From Clostridia bacterium (GTDB lineage Bacteria; Bacillota; Clostridia; TANB77; CAG-508): a DNA stretch of 64,000 bases. The stretch is taken from assembly GCA_017936925.1 (NCBI GenBank), contig JAGBEP010000002.1, forward strand, positions 44,397 through 108,396, written 5' to 3'. A program made the translations under genes and the position numbers. Below are positions 51,408 through 61,105 of the stretch, piece after piece (position 1 is the first letter of the stretch; each line of letters starts with the position of its first letter). The notes under the pieces were generated by a model. That model was not told where the DNA came from and made no database searches. It saw only the letters and a list, made by a program, of their open reading frames with translations.

Positions 51408-52427
51408 ATGGACGAAATTGTAAGTAAAGTAAAAAATAATATTGAATCTTATTTAATGGAAGATATGGAACACCAAGATAAAGAAATAGATTTTATTTTA
51501 TATAATCCTAATACAAAGGAAACACAAGTATTAGCAAGTAATAAAGATGAAGAAATAATTTTATTTGCACCATTCACAAAAGAACAAGAAAATGGATATA
51601 TGAATGTTCCAGAATGGGATTTTAATTTTGATGAATATTTATTTAAAGATTTACAAAATGGTTATGAAATAGGATATATGAGTGTTGATGTTCATTATGG
51701 CTTATGGCAAACTATTGAAGATTTATACCCAGAAGATTTAGAACATAAAGATGGAGTAAAAAAATATCTTCAATATTGTAAAGATAATAATATAACACGA
51801 GATTTTATTGATGACGAATTTAAAATGCCTATTCCTGATATTATGAAATATTATGAATATCCATTAGGTGTTGTTGAACAACAAGGCAATAATATTGTAA
51901 TGTCAAAAAATAATTTTGATAAAGAAAGTGAAAAAGCATATATAACATTTGTGTTAGGATATGATTTATTAAATGATAAGTTGCAAAGTTCTAATTTTCC
52001 AGAGTGTGATATATGCTATGATACTTGTTCATCACTTGCAGAACAATTTATTAATAGTGAAGAATATAAAAATACAAAATATTCTACTTATGAAATGTTG
52101 CAAGAGTGGATAGATAAAAATCCAGAGTTAATTAATAGTTTTATAGAAGTAGATAATCAAGAAAATATAACTAGAAAATTAGATAATGGAATTATAGTAA
52201 TTGATTTGGGTTATAGACGAGAGCAACCTATTGCATTAGTTCAAAGAGGAGATGGCGAGTATATGGAATATGTAGTCGCATTTAATTATAGAATAAAAGA
52301 CAATAAAATGGATTGGGCTTATGGATATTACTATGATAAAGATTTAAATAAGGCAACAGAAGATTTTAAGAAAGTTATTGCAGGTGGTAATTTATCTAAA
52401 ACCTTTGAAAGAAAGGAAGATAGATAA
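51408..52427 (+). CDS. 339-aa ICE protein of unknown function (full-length homologue of the gene at 1-584)
   Basis: Full copy. The N-terminal half contains LYNPNTKETQVLASNKDEE and DVHYGLWQTIEDLYPEDLEH. The C-terminal half matches the truncated ICE-A protein, including the PECDICYDTC cysteine cluster and LGYRREQPIALVQRGDGEYM. It is cytosolic, with no signal or membrane segment. AGGGAGG precedes the ATG. It is fixed between LPD28 and DUF4314 genes. No named domain is recognised. Confidence 0.85.
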   Translation: MDEIVSKVKNNIESYLMEDMEHQDKEIDFILYNPNTKETQVLASNKDEEIILFAPFTKEQENGYMNVPEWDFNFDEYLFKDLQNGYEIGYMSVDVHYGLWQTIEDLYPEDLEHKDGVKKYLQYCKDNNITRDFIDDEFKMPIPDIMKYYEYPLGVVEQQGNNIVMSKNNFDKESEKAYITFVLGYDLLNDKLQSSNFPECDICYDTCSSLAEQFINSEEYKNTKYSTYEMLQEWIDKNPELINSFIEVDNQENITRKLDNGIIVIDLGYRREQPIALVQRGDGEYMEYVVAFNYRIKDNKMDWAYGYYYDKDLNKATEDFKKVIAGGNLSKTFERKEDR

Positions 52428-52428
52428 G

Positions 52429-52851
52429 ATGGAAGATAGAAAAAAAGTTGAAATGATAAAAAATAAATATCCAGTTGGAACAAGAATAAAATTAAATTAT
52501 ATGCAAGATGATTATGCAGTTCCTAGTGGAATGACAGGAACAGTTGATTATGTTGATGATGAAGGACAAATAGGTATGAAATGGGATAATGGTAGAACAT
52601 TATCCCTTATTTATGGTGTAGATAGTTTTAACATAATTAATGAAAATCAAAAAGCAGTATTTAATACTAAAATAGCAAGTGATATGAATCATAATGGAGA
52701 AATTGTAGAAATATTATCATTTGAAAAAGGTAAAGATATTTATAGTGATAGATATAAAATTAAGTTCAATGATGGAACTATTAAAGATAATATTATGAGT
52801 AATGAATTAAACTTTAATTATCATAAAAACAAAGATGAAAGGAGTAGATAA
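52429..52851 (+). CDS. DUF4314 domain protein (ICE-B copy)
   Basis: 140 aa from the ATG at 52429; the frame open from 52378 only reads the end of the previous gene. The match to the ICE-A copy is close: KYPVGTRIKLNYMQDD, GMTGTVDYVDDEGQIGM, WDNGRTLSLIYG. A 1-base gap separates it from the 339-aa gene. Confidence 0.86.
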   Translation: MEDRKKVEMIKNKYPVGTRIKLNYMQDDYAVPSGMTGTVDYVDDEGQIGMKWDNGRTLSLIYGVDSFNIINENQKAVFNTKIASDMNHNGEIVEILSFEKGKDIYSDRYKIKFNDGTIKDNIMSNELNFNYHKNKDERSR

Positions 52852-52853
52852 AA

Positions 52854-53198
52854 TTGGAAGTTAAGATAAATAGAGAAATAAGAAACTATACTGAAAGTAT
52901 ATTTTTTGGACTGTCTTTAAGGCAGTTCATTTTTTCTATAATGGCTTGTGGTGTTGCAGTTGTTCTGTATTTTTTACTAAAAGGACATTTTGGAATTGAA
53001 ACACTTTCTTGGGTATGTATATTAGGGGCTGCTCCATTTGCTGCAATAGGTTTTATAACTTATAACGGAATGACGGCAGAAAAGTTTGTATATGCTTGGA
53101 TCAAATCAGAGTTCTTAATTCCAAAACAACTAACTTTCAAACCAACAAACTATTATAACGAATTATTAAAAGATAAATTAGAAAAGGAGGTATATTAG
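52854..53198 (+). CDS. prgI: PrgI family protein (ICE-B copy)
   Basis: 114 aa, TTG start at 52854 with GAAAGGAG. Two membrane segments and FKPTNYYNELLKDKLEKEVY at the C terminus. It stops at TAG 4 bases before virB4, unlike the ICE-A copy, which reads on and overlaps virB4. The VirB3-like role is as for that copy. Confidence 0.9.
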   Translation: MEVKINREIRNYTESIFFGLSLRQFIFSIMACGVAVVLYFLLKGHFGIETLSWVCILGAAPFAAIGFITYNGMTAEKFVYAWIKSEFLIPKQLTFKPTNYYNELLKDKLEKEVY

Positions 53199-53201
53199 TA
53201 A

Positions 53202-55532
53202 ATGAAAACATTAAAAATGCTATTCAAACAAGATAAAGAAGCATTTGTAGTTCCGAAAGGAGTTCAAGATGTAATACCAGTAAATAGAATTTGGGAAGAT
53301 GGTATATTTTTAGTTGGTAAAAATAAATATTCCAAATGTTATAAATTTACTGATATAAATTATGCAGTAGCAAGTAGAAGTGATAAAGAGGGAATGTTTT
53401 TAGAATATTCAGAGTTATTAAATTCATTTGATACAGGTGCTACTACAAAAATTACTATATTAAATAGAAGATTAAATAAAGTGGATTTTGAAAGAAATAT
53501 ATTACTTCCATTAGCAGAAGATAAACTTGACGAATATAGAAAAGAATATAATAAAATGTTATTAGATAAGGCAACAGGGGCTAATGGAATAATACAAGAA
53601 AAGTTTATTACAATATCAGTTAATAAAAAAAGTGTAGAAGAAGCGAGAAATTATTTTGCAAGAATTGGTGCAGATTTAATTTCTCATTTTTCAGGTTTAG
53701 GTTCTAAATGTATTGAACTAGACGCAGTTGATAGATTAAGAATGTGTCACGATTTTTATAGAGAAGGAGAAGAAAATTCATTTAGTTTTGATTTAATTAA
53801 AACTATGAGAAAAGGACATAGTTTTAAAGATACAATTTGCCCAGATAATTTTGAATTTAAAAGTGATTATTTTAAAATGGGTAAAAAGTATGGTAGAGTT
53901 ATTTTCTTAAAAGAGTATGCAAGTTATATAAAAGATAATATGGTAGCAGAATTAACCGATTTGAATAGAAATCTTATGATGAGCATAGATGTAGTTCCAA
54001 TACCAATGGATGAAGCAGTAAGAGAAGTTGAAAATAGAAGATTAGGTGTAGAAACTAATATAACTAATTGGCAAAGAAGACAAAATTCAAATAATAATTT
54101 TAGTGCAGTTATTCCTTATGATATGGAACAACAAAGAATTGAATCAAAAGAGTTTTTAGATGACTTAACAACAAGAGATCAAAGAATGTTTTTATCTGTA
54201 TTAACAATGGTTCATACAGCAGATACCAAAGAACAATTAGATAATGACACAGAAAGTTTACTAACAACTGCTAGAAAGCATTTATGTCAGTTTGCTATAT
54301 TAAAATGGCAACAAATGGACGGGCTTAATACTGCAATGCCATTTGGTGTTAGAAAGATAGATACTTTAAGGACTTTAACTACTGAAAGTTTAGCAGTATT
54401 TATGCCATTTAGGGTTCAAGAAATTAATCACGAAAATGGTATTTATTATGGACAAAATGTTATAAGTAAAAATATGATAATAGCAAATAGACGAGAATTA
54501 CTAAATGGTAATTCTTTTATTTTAGGAGTATCTGGTAGTGGTAAATCATTTACAGGAAAGAATGAAATTGTGTCAGTAATATTAAGAGATCCAAATGCAG
54601 ATGTAATTGTAATAGATCCAGAACGTGAGTATTCGCAATTAATAAATGCACTTGGTGGAGAAGTAATTCATATATCTGCAACAAGTGATAATCATATTAA
54701 TGCAATGGATATGAATAGTGAATATGGAGATGGGGCAAATCCTGTAATATTAAAATCAGAATTTATCTTATCTTTATGTGAACAATTAATTGGTGGTAGT
54801 AATTTAGGTCCAAAACAAAAATCAATTATAGATAGATGTACTGCTGCTGTTTATAGACATTTCCAACAAGGAAACTATATGGGAACACCACCAACATTAC
54901 AAGATTTTAGAGAAGAATTATTAAAACAAAATGAGCCAGAAGCAAAAGAAATTGCATTAGCAATAGAATTATTTACAGATGGAAGTTTAAATACTTTTGC
55001 AAAGAATACTAATGTTGATACTAATAATAGATTATTATGTTATGATATTTTAGATTTAGGAAAACAATTACTTCCAATAGGAATGTTAGTTGTATTAGAT
55101 AGTATTTTAAATAGAATAACAACAAATAGACAAAAAGGTAGAAATACCTTTATTTTTATTGATGAAATATATTTATTATTCCAACACGAATATTCAGCAA
55201 ACTTCCTATTTACTCTATGGAAAAGAGTTCGTAAATATGGTGCTTATTGCACAGGTATTACACAAAATGTTGATGATTTATTACAAAGTCATACTGCTAG
55301 AACAATGTTAGCAAACTCTGAATTTATTGTAATGTTAAATCAAGCCTCAACAGATAGAATAGAACTTGCTAAATTATTAAATATATCAGAATTACAAATG
55401 GGATATATTACTAATGTTGGAGCAGGACAAGGATTAGTTAAGGTTGGAAGTTCACTAATACCATTCATAAACAAATTCCCAACTAATACAAAACTTTATA
55501 AGTTAATGACTACAAAACCAGGAGAAAATTAA
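53202..55532 (+). CDS. virB4: VirB4-family conjugation ATPase (ICE-B copy)
   Basis: 776 aa with the same Walker A GVSGSGKS and Walker B FIFIDEIYLLF. About 18 residues differ from the ICE-A protein by eye, most of them conservative, yet third codon positions differ in most lines. The two genes are the longest near-identical coding stretches in the window and could recombine. After the stop a separate cassette (55633) interrupts the operon. Confidence 0.97.
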   Translation: MKTLKMLFKQDKEAFVVPKGVQDVIPVNRIWEDGIFLVGKNKYSKCYKFTDINYAVASRSDKEGMFLEYSELLNSFDTGATTKITILNRRLNKVDFERNILLPLAEDKLDEYRKEYNKMLLDKATGANGIIQEKFITISVNKKSVEEARNYFARIGADLISHFSGLGSKCIELDAVDRLRMCHDFYREGEENSFSFDLIKTMRKGHSFKDTICPDNFEFKSDYFKMGKKYGRVIFLKEYASYIKDNMVAELTDLNRNLMMSIDVVPIPMDEAVREVENRRLGVETNITNWQRRQNSNNNFSAVIPYDMEQQRIESKEFLDDLTTRDQRMFLSVLTMVHTADTKEQLDNDTESLLTTARKHLCQFAILKWQQMDGLNTAMPFGVRKIDTLRTLTTESLAVFMPFRVQEINHENGIYYGQNVISKNMIIANRRELLNGNSFILGVSGSGKSFTGKNEIVSVILRDPNADVIVIDPEREYSQLINALGGEVIHISATSDNHINAMDMNSEYGDGANPVILKSEFILSLCEQLIGGSNLGPKQKSIIDRCTAAVYRHFQQGNYMGTPPTLQDFREELLKQNEPEAKEIALAIELFTDGSLNTFAKNTNVDTNNRLLCYDILDLGKQLLPIGMLVVLDSILNRITTNRQKGRNTFIFIDEIYLLFQHEYSANFLFTLWKRVRKYGAYCTGITQNVDDLLQSHTARTMLANSEFIVMLNQASTDRIELAKLLNISELQMGYITNVGAGQGLVKVGSSLIPFINKFPTNTKLYKLMTTKPGEN

Positions 55533-55632
55533 TTTACAATAATATTACGTTTTAAATAACAAATTTCATTTTTTTCTTGAATTTTATAGGTCTTCAAACA
55601 ATTGTATGATACTATGAATGTAGGGTGATGTT

Positions 55633-56211
55633 ATGGGATTATTTAAAACTTTATTCAGATATGGACTAGGAACAACTTTAAGTAAGAATCATAAAGAATT
55701 AAGTGGTATTGCTTATGCTACAACAATGAATTATTTAGAAGCACAAAGTGAAGTAGAAAAGGCTAATAATAATTTTTATAATGCAGTAAAAAATTTACAA
55801 AGTAGTATGATAGAACAATATAATAATAACAAAGATTATATTAGCGACGCATATAGAGATAAATATTTTAAAGTTATTGAAGATTTAGGTAGGGCAACAG
55901 TAAATAATTATGAAATATATACAAAAAAATCAGAAATAGCAATTAATGAATTAATGTTTTTTTCAATGCTATGTTCAGGTGCTAAAAGTATTACTGATGG
56001 TTTAAAAGATGTTCCAGATGATAAAATATCAAAAGCAAATAAATTAAGAGTTAGAAAAATTGTTAATGAGATTTGGGATACTTCATCTTCAAATGTTGGA
56101 CTAACACTATTTGAAGATTTAATGGAATTATTAAAAGAGATTAAAGTTGGAATCCCTAATGAAGAAGAAACTAGAAGACAATTAAAAAATGCGTTGAAAG
56201 GGATTTACTAA
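55633..56211 (+). CDS. 192-aa protein of a single-gene cassette inside the transfer operon
   Basis: It is absent from ICE-A, where virB4 and the C39-like gene are 17 bases apart. A helical protein with NYLEAQSEVEKANNNFYNAV and YTKKSEIAINELMFFSMLCS; no signal peptide and no recognised domain. AGGGTGATG precedes the ATG. A terminator follows at 56229. The cassette is bounded exactly by the end of virB4 and the leader of the next gene, so it looks like inserted cargo with its own control. The function is unknown. Confidence 0.75.
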   Translation: MGLFKTLFRYGLGTTLSKNHKELSGIAYATTMNYLEAQSEVEKANNNFYNAVKNLQSSMIEQYNNNKDYISDAYRDKYFKVIEDLGRATVNNYEIYTKKSEIAINELMFFSMLCSGAKSITDGLKDVPDDKISKANKLRVRKIVNEIWDTSSSNVGLTLFEDLMELLKEIKVGIPNEEETRRQLKNALKGIY

Positions 56212-56228
56212 TCATTGAATCAATATTA

Positions 56229-56258
56229 GAAAGTTTAAATACTTTCTTTTTTTTTTGG
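56229..56258 (+). terminator. Terminator of the 192-aa cassette
   Basis: GAAAGT-TTAAAT-ACTTTC followed by twelve Ts. It lies 10 bases before the next start codon, so it should also reduce read-through from virB4 into the C39-like gene. Confidence 0.9.
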
Positions 56259-56268
56259 AGGTGAGAAA

Positions 56269-57954
56269 TTGGCTGATATAAAAACAAAAGATTCTAAGCC
56301 TAAAACTATAAAGACTTTAAATAAAGCAGTTGTTGGGACACAAAATATTAAAGATAATATAGTCAGCACAAAAGAAAAAATAAATGAAAATATTCCTAAT
56401 AAAGATAATAATGAAAATAGTATAGAATATGGTAGCAATACAATAACAGGTGCTAGTAGTATAACTGCTAGTGCCGTTGCTACAAAATTTAATAAATATG
56501 GTAAGAAATCTTTTGTAGAAACAAAAGAAAATATTATGAAATCAAAAGTAAAAATAAAAGATTTTAAGGAAAAAAGACTTGCTAAAAGAATGGAAAAACA
56601 AGCCGTAAAAACTGGTAAAGGAACTATTAAAACTGGTAAAAATACTATAAAAAACGGAAAAACTGCCGTTAAAACAAGTAAAGAAGTTGCTATTAAGACT
56701 CAAAGAATGGCAAAAGAAAGTGTTAAAGCAAGTAAAAGAGCAGCACAGGCAGCAAAAGAAACGGCAAAAGCAACTGCAAGAGGAATTAAATTAGCAATAA
56801 AGGCAACAATATCTGCAATCAAAGGGATTATAGCAGGAACAAAAGCATTAATTGCTGCATTAATTGCAGGAGGTTGGGTAGCAGTTGTTGTAATAATTAT
56901 TATTTGTTTAGTTGCACTTTTATGTAGTTCAATATTTGGTATATTCTTTTCTGGTGAAAAAACAAGTTCAAATTCAATAACAATGAATGATGTTGTTAGA
57001 GAGTGTAATCAAGAATTTGCAGATAAATTACAAGATATACAAGATAAAAATCCACACGACGATTATGTTTTAGATGGAAGTATGGCAAGTTGGAAAGATA
57101 TCTTATTAATTTATACTATTAAACAATCAAATGGTATGAATGAACACGAAGTAATGACAATTGATGATAATAAAAAGAAAATAGTTAAACAAATATTTTG
57201 GGATATGAATAGTGTATCATCAGAAGTGAAAACAGAAAAAGTGACTGAACAGGGAATAAATACACAAGAACTACCAAAGGAAGTAGATAAAAAAGTTCTT
57301 CATATTAAGATAACGTCAAAGAATGCTGAACAAATGAAAAATGAATATCATTTTAATCCAGCACAAATAAAACAATATGATGAATTATCTAGTGAAAAAT
57401 ATGCTTCTCTATGGAGTGGTGCTATTTATGGTTCTCTTGATTCTGGCGAATATGTAAATTGGAGACAATCAGGTCAAAGTTGGTCTAGTATAAAAATAGG
57501 TAATACTAATAGCACATTAGGACAAATAGGTTGTCTTGTGACATCTATATCAATTTTAATAGAAAAGTCTGGATGTAATACAACTATAAAACCTTTTAAT
57601 CCAGGAACATTTTTAGAGGCTTTAAATAAAAATAATGCTTTTGATGGAAATGGTAATTTGCAGTATGCAGGAGTGACAAAAGCAGTTCCTAATTTTAAAT
57701 ATGTTGGTAATGTTAATTTAAGAGGAAAATCAAGAAGTGAAAAGTTAGCATTAATAACTCAATATTTTAATCAAGGATATTATCTTACTATTGAAGTAAA
57801 AGGTGCAACTCCTGGTAATCAACATTGGGTTGCTATTACTGGAATTAATGCAAATAATGTAAATATTGTTGATCCAGCAAGAGATGGAACAGATTTATGG
57901 AGTTCTTATGAATGGAGTAAATCATCTCAATTTAATTATTTTACGGCAAATTAA
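56269..57954 (+). CDS. Membrane-anchored C39-like cysteine peptidase domain protein (ICE-B copy)
   Basis: 561 aa, TTG start with GGAGGTGAG. Same order as the ICE-A copy: Lys/Thr-rich repeats, a membrane helix (GGWVAVVVIIIICLVALLC) and a C39-like domain with Cys in LGQIGCLVTS, His in GNQHWVAI and Asp in IVDPARDG. The middle section (about 230-380) is the most diverged part between the copies. Confidence 0.82.
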   Translation: MADIKTKDSKPKTIKTLNKAVVGTQNIKDNIVSTKEKINENIPNKDNNENSIEYGSNTITGASSITASAVATKFNKYGKKSFVETKENIMKSKVKIKDFKEKRLAKRMEKQAVKTGKGTIKTGKNTIKNGKTAVKTSKEVAIKTQRMAKESVKASKRAAQAAKETAKATARGIKLAIKATISAIKGIIAGTKALIAALIAGGWVAVVVIIIICLVALLCSSIFGIFFSGEKTSSNSITMNDVVRECNQEFADKLQDIQDKNPHDDYVLDGSMASWKDILLIYTIKQSNGMNEHEVMTIDDNKKKIVKQIFWDMNSVSSEVKTEKVTEQGINTQELPKEVDKKVLHIKITSKNAEQMKNEYHFNPAQIKQYDELSSEKYASLWSGAIYGSLDSGEYVNWRQSGQSWSSIKIGNTNSTLGQIGCLVTSISILIEKSGCNTTIKPFNPGTFLEALNKNNAFDGNGNLQYAGVTKAVPNFKYVGNVNLRGKSRSEKLALITQYFNQGYYLTIEVKGATPGNQHWVAITGINANNVNIVDPARDGTDLWSSYEWSKSSQFNYFTAN

Positions 57955-58041
57955 ATGATATTAATAATATTAAAACTACTAATAGGAATATTAATTTTAT
58001 ATATGAAAATAAAAAAGGTTATTTCAATAATAAAGAAATAA
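57955..58041 (+). CDS. 28-aa hydrophobic peptide (ICE-B copy)
   Basis: ATG directly after the TAA of the C39-like gene. MILIILKLLIGILILYMK then IKKVISIIKK: one membrane helix with a basic tail, the same length as the ICE-A peptide. The 3' end forms the perfect 11-bp hairpin AAGGTTATTTC/GAAATAACCTT. Confidence 0.6.
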   Translation: MILIILKLLIGILILYMKIKKVISIIKK

Positions 58042-58182
58042 CCTTGATACATAAAAAATAGCGAAATGATTTAAAAAAATTTTAAAAAAATTTAGAATTA
58101 TTGTTAAATGATTGATGATGTGATATACTTTTTTTAGTATAAAGTAATCGATAAATAGTAATTTGAAAGTGAGGTAAGAAAA

Positions 58183-58758
58183 ATGATTTTTAAGATTTTT
58201 TCGTTATTGATACTGATTTTATTTTATGGAATTTATTTTACAAAAATGTATGTTCAAAAAAAGAAAGGAATTCAAACAAGACAAATTGGAAAATGCAAAA
58301 ATAAAGATATTAGAATAGTTGAGATGTTAATGTCTATTGCAACATTTGTAATCGTACCAGTACAAATAATTTCAATCATAATTGATTTAAAAATATTTAA
58401 TGATGGTATTAGATATGTTGGAATATTAGTAGGAATTATAGGAGATATATTATTTTTAATTGCTGTAGTGACAATGAAAGATAGTTGGAGAGCAGGTATT
58501 CCAAACGAAGATAAAACAACATTTATTTCTACTGGAATTTATAATATAAGTAGAAATCCTGCATTTCTTGGTTTTGATTTAATGTATATAGGCATTTGCT
58601 TGACTTATTGCAATATTCTAACAATAGTTTTTACATTATTTGCTATAATAATGTTACATTTTCAAATACTTCAAGAAGAAAAGTTTTTAGAAAAGGCTTT
58701 TGGTAATGAATATATTGATTATAAAAAGAAAGTTTTTCGTTATTTAGGAAGAAAATAA
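58183..58758 (+). CDS. Isoprenylcysteine/phospholipid methyltransferase-like membrane protein
   Basis: 191 aa with about five membrane helices. The family signature is visible: GIYNISRNPAFLGFDLMYIG, then LQEEKFLEKAFGNEYIDYKK, where Arg-Asn-Pro and the C-terminal Glu pair bind SAM in ICMT/PEMT-like enzymes. The substrate is unknown. An extended -10 (TGTGATATACT near 58118) and GAAAGTGAGG give it its own expression. It is in cargo zone 1 of ICE-B, where ICE-A has the ABC/two-component block. Confidence 0.87.
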   Translation: MIFKIFSLLILILFYGIYFTKMYVQKKKGIQTRQIGKCKNKDIRIVEMLMSIATFVIVPVQIISIIIDLKIFNDGIRYVGILVGIIGDILFLIAVVTMKDSWRAGIPNEDKTTFISTGIYNISRNPAFLGFDLMYIGICLTYCNILTIVFTLFAIIMLHFQILQEEKFLEKAFGNEYIDYKKKVFRYLGRK

Positions 58759-58791
58759 TATATAAGTCAGAAAGACAAATTACAATTTATC

Positions 58792-58823
58792 AAGCAGATC
58801 TTTAATTAGATTTGCTTTTTTTA
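58792..58823 (+). terminator. Terminator after the methyltransferase-like gene
   Basis: AAGCAGATCT pairs with AGATTTGCTT (one G-T) and ends in Ts. Confidence 0.82.
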
Positions 58824-58850
58824 TTTGTTCGCTTGTTTTATTAAAAATTA

Positions 58851-58880
58851 TATAATATAATCTAATAGAACAAAAGTTTG
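58851..58880 (+). promoter_or_regulatory. Promoter with LexA-box-like site before the Y-family polymerase
   Basis: TATAAT (58851-58856) is followed by AGAACAAAAGTTTG (58867-58880). The Bacillota LexA consensus is CGAAC-RNRY-GTTYG; two positions differ. The position just after the -10 fits repression. Confidence 0.55.
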
Positions 58881-58894
58881 TAGGAGGTATAAAA

Positions 58895-60391
58895 ATGAAT
58901 AGAATATATATGTGTATAGATTTAAAAAGTTTTTATGCTTCTGTTGAGTGTAGAGAAAGAAATCTTGATCCTTTAAAAACAAATTTGGTTGTTGCAGATG
59001 AGTCAAGAACTGAAAAGACTGTGTGCCTTGCCGTAAGTCCTTCATTAAAACAATATGGTATTGGAGGTAGAGCTAGATTATATGAAGTTTTAAAAAAGGT
59101 AGAAGAAATCAATAGAGAACGTAAAAGAAAAAATAAATATAAAGAATTTACAGGTAAATCTTATTTAGATTATGAATTAAAAAATGATATATCACTAGAA
59201 TTAGATTTTATAATAGCACCACCTAGAATGAGTTATTATATGAATTATAGTACAAAAATATATAATATTTATTTAAAATATATTGCTCCAGAGGATATAT
59301 ATGTGTATTCGATTGATGAGGTTTTTTGTGATATAACAAATTATTTAAAATTTTATAATATGACTCCAAGAGAATTAGTGACAAAAATGATAAAAGATGT
59401 TTATGATACAACTGGAATTACGGCAACTGCTGGTATAGGGACTAATTTATTTTTAGCAAAGGTTGCTATGGATGTAGTAGCAAAACATACAGAGCCTAAT
59501 GAATTTGGTGTACGAATTGCCGGATTAGACGAGATGTCATACAGAAAGAAAATATGGGAACATAAACCTATAACAGATATATGGAGAGTAGGAAAAGGTA
59601 CTGCTGACAGGTTAGAAAAGTATAATATTTATACTATGGGAGATATAGCAAGATGCTCTATTGAAAATGAAGATTTATTATATAAATTATTTGGAGTAAA
59701 TGCTGAATTATTGATAGACCATGCTTGGGGGTATGAACCTTGTACCATAAAGTCAATAAAAGAATATAAGCCAACAACTAAAAGTATATCTTCTGGTCAA
59801 GTCCTTCATTGCCCCTATAATTATAAACAGACTAAAATAATTATTAAAGAAATGGCTGATTTAATTGCCCTTGATTTAGTTGATAAAGGGGTAATGACAG
59901 ATCAATTAGTTTTAACTATCGGATATGATATAGAAAATTTAAAAAAAAGTAATATTAATTATTCAGGAGAGGTTACATTAGACCAATATGGAAGAAAAAT
60001 TCCCAAACATTCTCACGGAACTATAAAGATAGAACACAAAACTTCTTCTTCATCATTAATTATGAATAAATTGTTGGAATTATATGAAAGAATTGTAAAT
60101 AAAGATTTACTTATTAGAAGAATAAATATATCTGCAAATAGAATAGAGTCAGAAAGTAATTGTATAAAGAAACCAACGATGAAACAATTTAATTTGTTTT
60201 CAAGTTTAGAAGAACAAGAAAAAGAGTATGAACAAGAATATGAAAAAGAAAAAAATGATATGCAGATTCAAAGGGTTATGCTTAATATTAAAAGTAGATT
60301 TGGGAAAAATGCCATTTTAAGAGGAATGAATCTTGAAAAAGATGGAACTACTATTGATAGAAATAAGCAGATAGGAGGACATCGTGAGTAA
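58895..60391 (+). CDS. Y-family DNA polymerase (UmuC/UvrX type)
   Basis: 498 aa. The palm begins MNRIYMCIDLKSFYASVECR with the first metal-binding Asp; the second acidic pair is in YSIDEVFCD near 140. A helix-hairpin-helix thumb (ITDIWRVGKGTADRLEKYNI near 228-247) and little finger follow. The tail contains MKQFNLFSSLEEQEKEYEQE, a beta-clamp-binding-like QFNLF motif. It carries out translesion synthesis. It is coupled by 8 bases of overlap to the YolD-like gene. On an ICE it may help fill damaged or single-stranded DNA after transfer. Confidence 0.94.
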   Translation: MNRIYMCIDLKSFYASVECRERNLDPLKTNLVVADESRTEKTVCLAVSPSLKQYGIGGRARLYEVLKKVEEINRERKRKNKYKEFTGKSYLDYELKNDISLELDFIIAPPRMSYYMNYSTKIYNIYLKYIAPEDIYVYSIDEVFCDITNYLKFYNMTPRELVTKMIKDVYDTTGITATAGIGTNLFLAKVAMDVVAKHTEPNEFGVRIAGLDEMSYRKKIWEHKPITDIWRVGKGTADRLEKYNIYTMGDIARCSIENEDLLYKLFGVNAELLIDHAWGYEPCTIKSIKEYKPTTKSISSGQVLHCPYNYKQTKIIIKEMADLIALDLVDKGVMTDQLVLTIGYDIENLKKSNINYSGEVTLDQYGRKIPKHSHGTIKIEHKTSSSSLIMNKLLELYERIVNKDLLIRRINISANRIESESNCIKKPTMKQFNLFSSLEEQEKEYEQEYEKEKNDMQIQRVMLNIKSRFGKNAILRGMNLEKDGTTIDRNKQIGGHRE

Positions 60392-60806
60392 GTATGATGA
60401 TATTATAAATATGCCACGTCACATATCAAAAACAAGACCACAAATGTCTTTATATAATAGGTCAGCACAATTTGCTCCATTTGCTGCACTTACAGGGTAT
60501 GAAGAAATGGTAAAAGAAACAGCCAGATTAACTGATAATAAAATAGAAATAGATGATGGGTTACGAAATATAATAAACAAAAAATTGAATATTATAAGAG
60601 AACATTTAAAAGAAAAACCGGAAATAACAATTACATATTTTGTTAAAGATAGGAAAAAATCTGGTGGGCAGTATTTAACTTTAAAATGTGTTATTAGAAG
60701 AATCGATTTAGTTAATCAAGAAATAATATTAAATGACAGAAGTGTTATAAAGTTAGATGATATTATAAATATCAATGGGAATTTGATAGAGGGATTATTT
60801 GAATAA
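60384..60806 (+). CDS. YolD-like protein
   Basis: 140 aa with the YolD opening MPRHISKTRPQMSLYNRSAQ and FAPFAALTGYEEMVKETARL, then a beta-rich C-terminal half (GGQYLTLKCVIRRIDLVNQE). YolD-like genes sit beside Y-family polymerase genes in Bacillota plasmids, phages and ICEs and are thought to modulate the polymerase. The ATG lies within the polymerase gene end. A terminator follows at 60807. Confidence 0.9.
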   Translation: MSKYDDIINMPRHISKTRPQMSLYNRSAQFAPFAALTGYEEMVKETARLTDNKIEIDDGLRNIINKKLNIIREHLKEKPEITITYFVKDRKKSGGQYLTLKCVIRRIDLVNQEIILNDRSVIKLDDIININGNLIEGLFE

Positions 60807-60835
60807 ATAAAAAACTATTCAAACGAATAGTCTTT
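60807..60835. terminator. Bidirectional terminator, YolD gene and XRE gene
   Basis: ACTATTC-AAAC-GAATAGT with A/T-rich flanks; the minus-strand reading ends in Ts. It is the counterpart of 11657-11683. Confidence 0.7.
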
Positions 60836-61073
60836 AATCATCTATTTTATCAAAATTAAAATAATCAGATTCAAAAAATTCTTTTAAACTAATTTTTAGT
60901 GTTTTACATATTTTATAAATATTATAAACACTTGGATTTTCAACATTGTTTGCTAATGTTGATCTTAATGTAGTTGGTGGTATAGCAGACATTTCTGCAA
61001 GTTTATTTGGAGTATAATTATACTTATCACATAATTCATATATTCTTTTGCTAACTGCTTCTCTAAAATACAT
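60834..61073 (-). CDS. XRE-family repressor, 79 aa (ICE-B module regulator 1)
   Basis: Homologue of the 77-aa ICE-A repressor: same length class, same place, same PPTTLR frame. The HTH reads NKLAEMSAIPPTTLRSTLAN. The N-VENPS motif after the HTH is kept, while the recognition-helix residues differ. Its promoter region carries the palindrome ACCGATATCGGT (61129) and a second, imperfect one GCCGAAATCGGC (61106). The pair probably represses the pseudo-receiver promoter and itself. Confidence 0.88.
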   Translation of the reverse strand: MYFREAVSKRIYELCDKYNYTPNKLAEMSAIPPTTLRSTLANNVENPSVYNIYKICKTLKISLKEFFESDYFNFDKIDD

Positions 61074-61105
61074 TTTAACACCTCCTAATTTGTAATAAAA
61101 TTATA

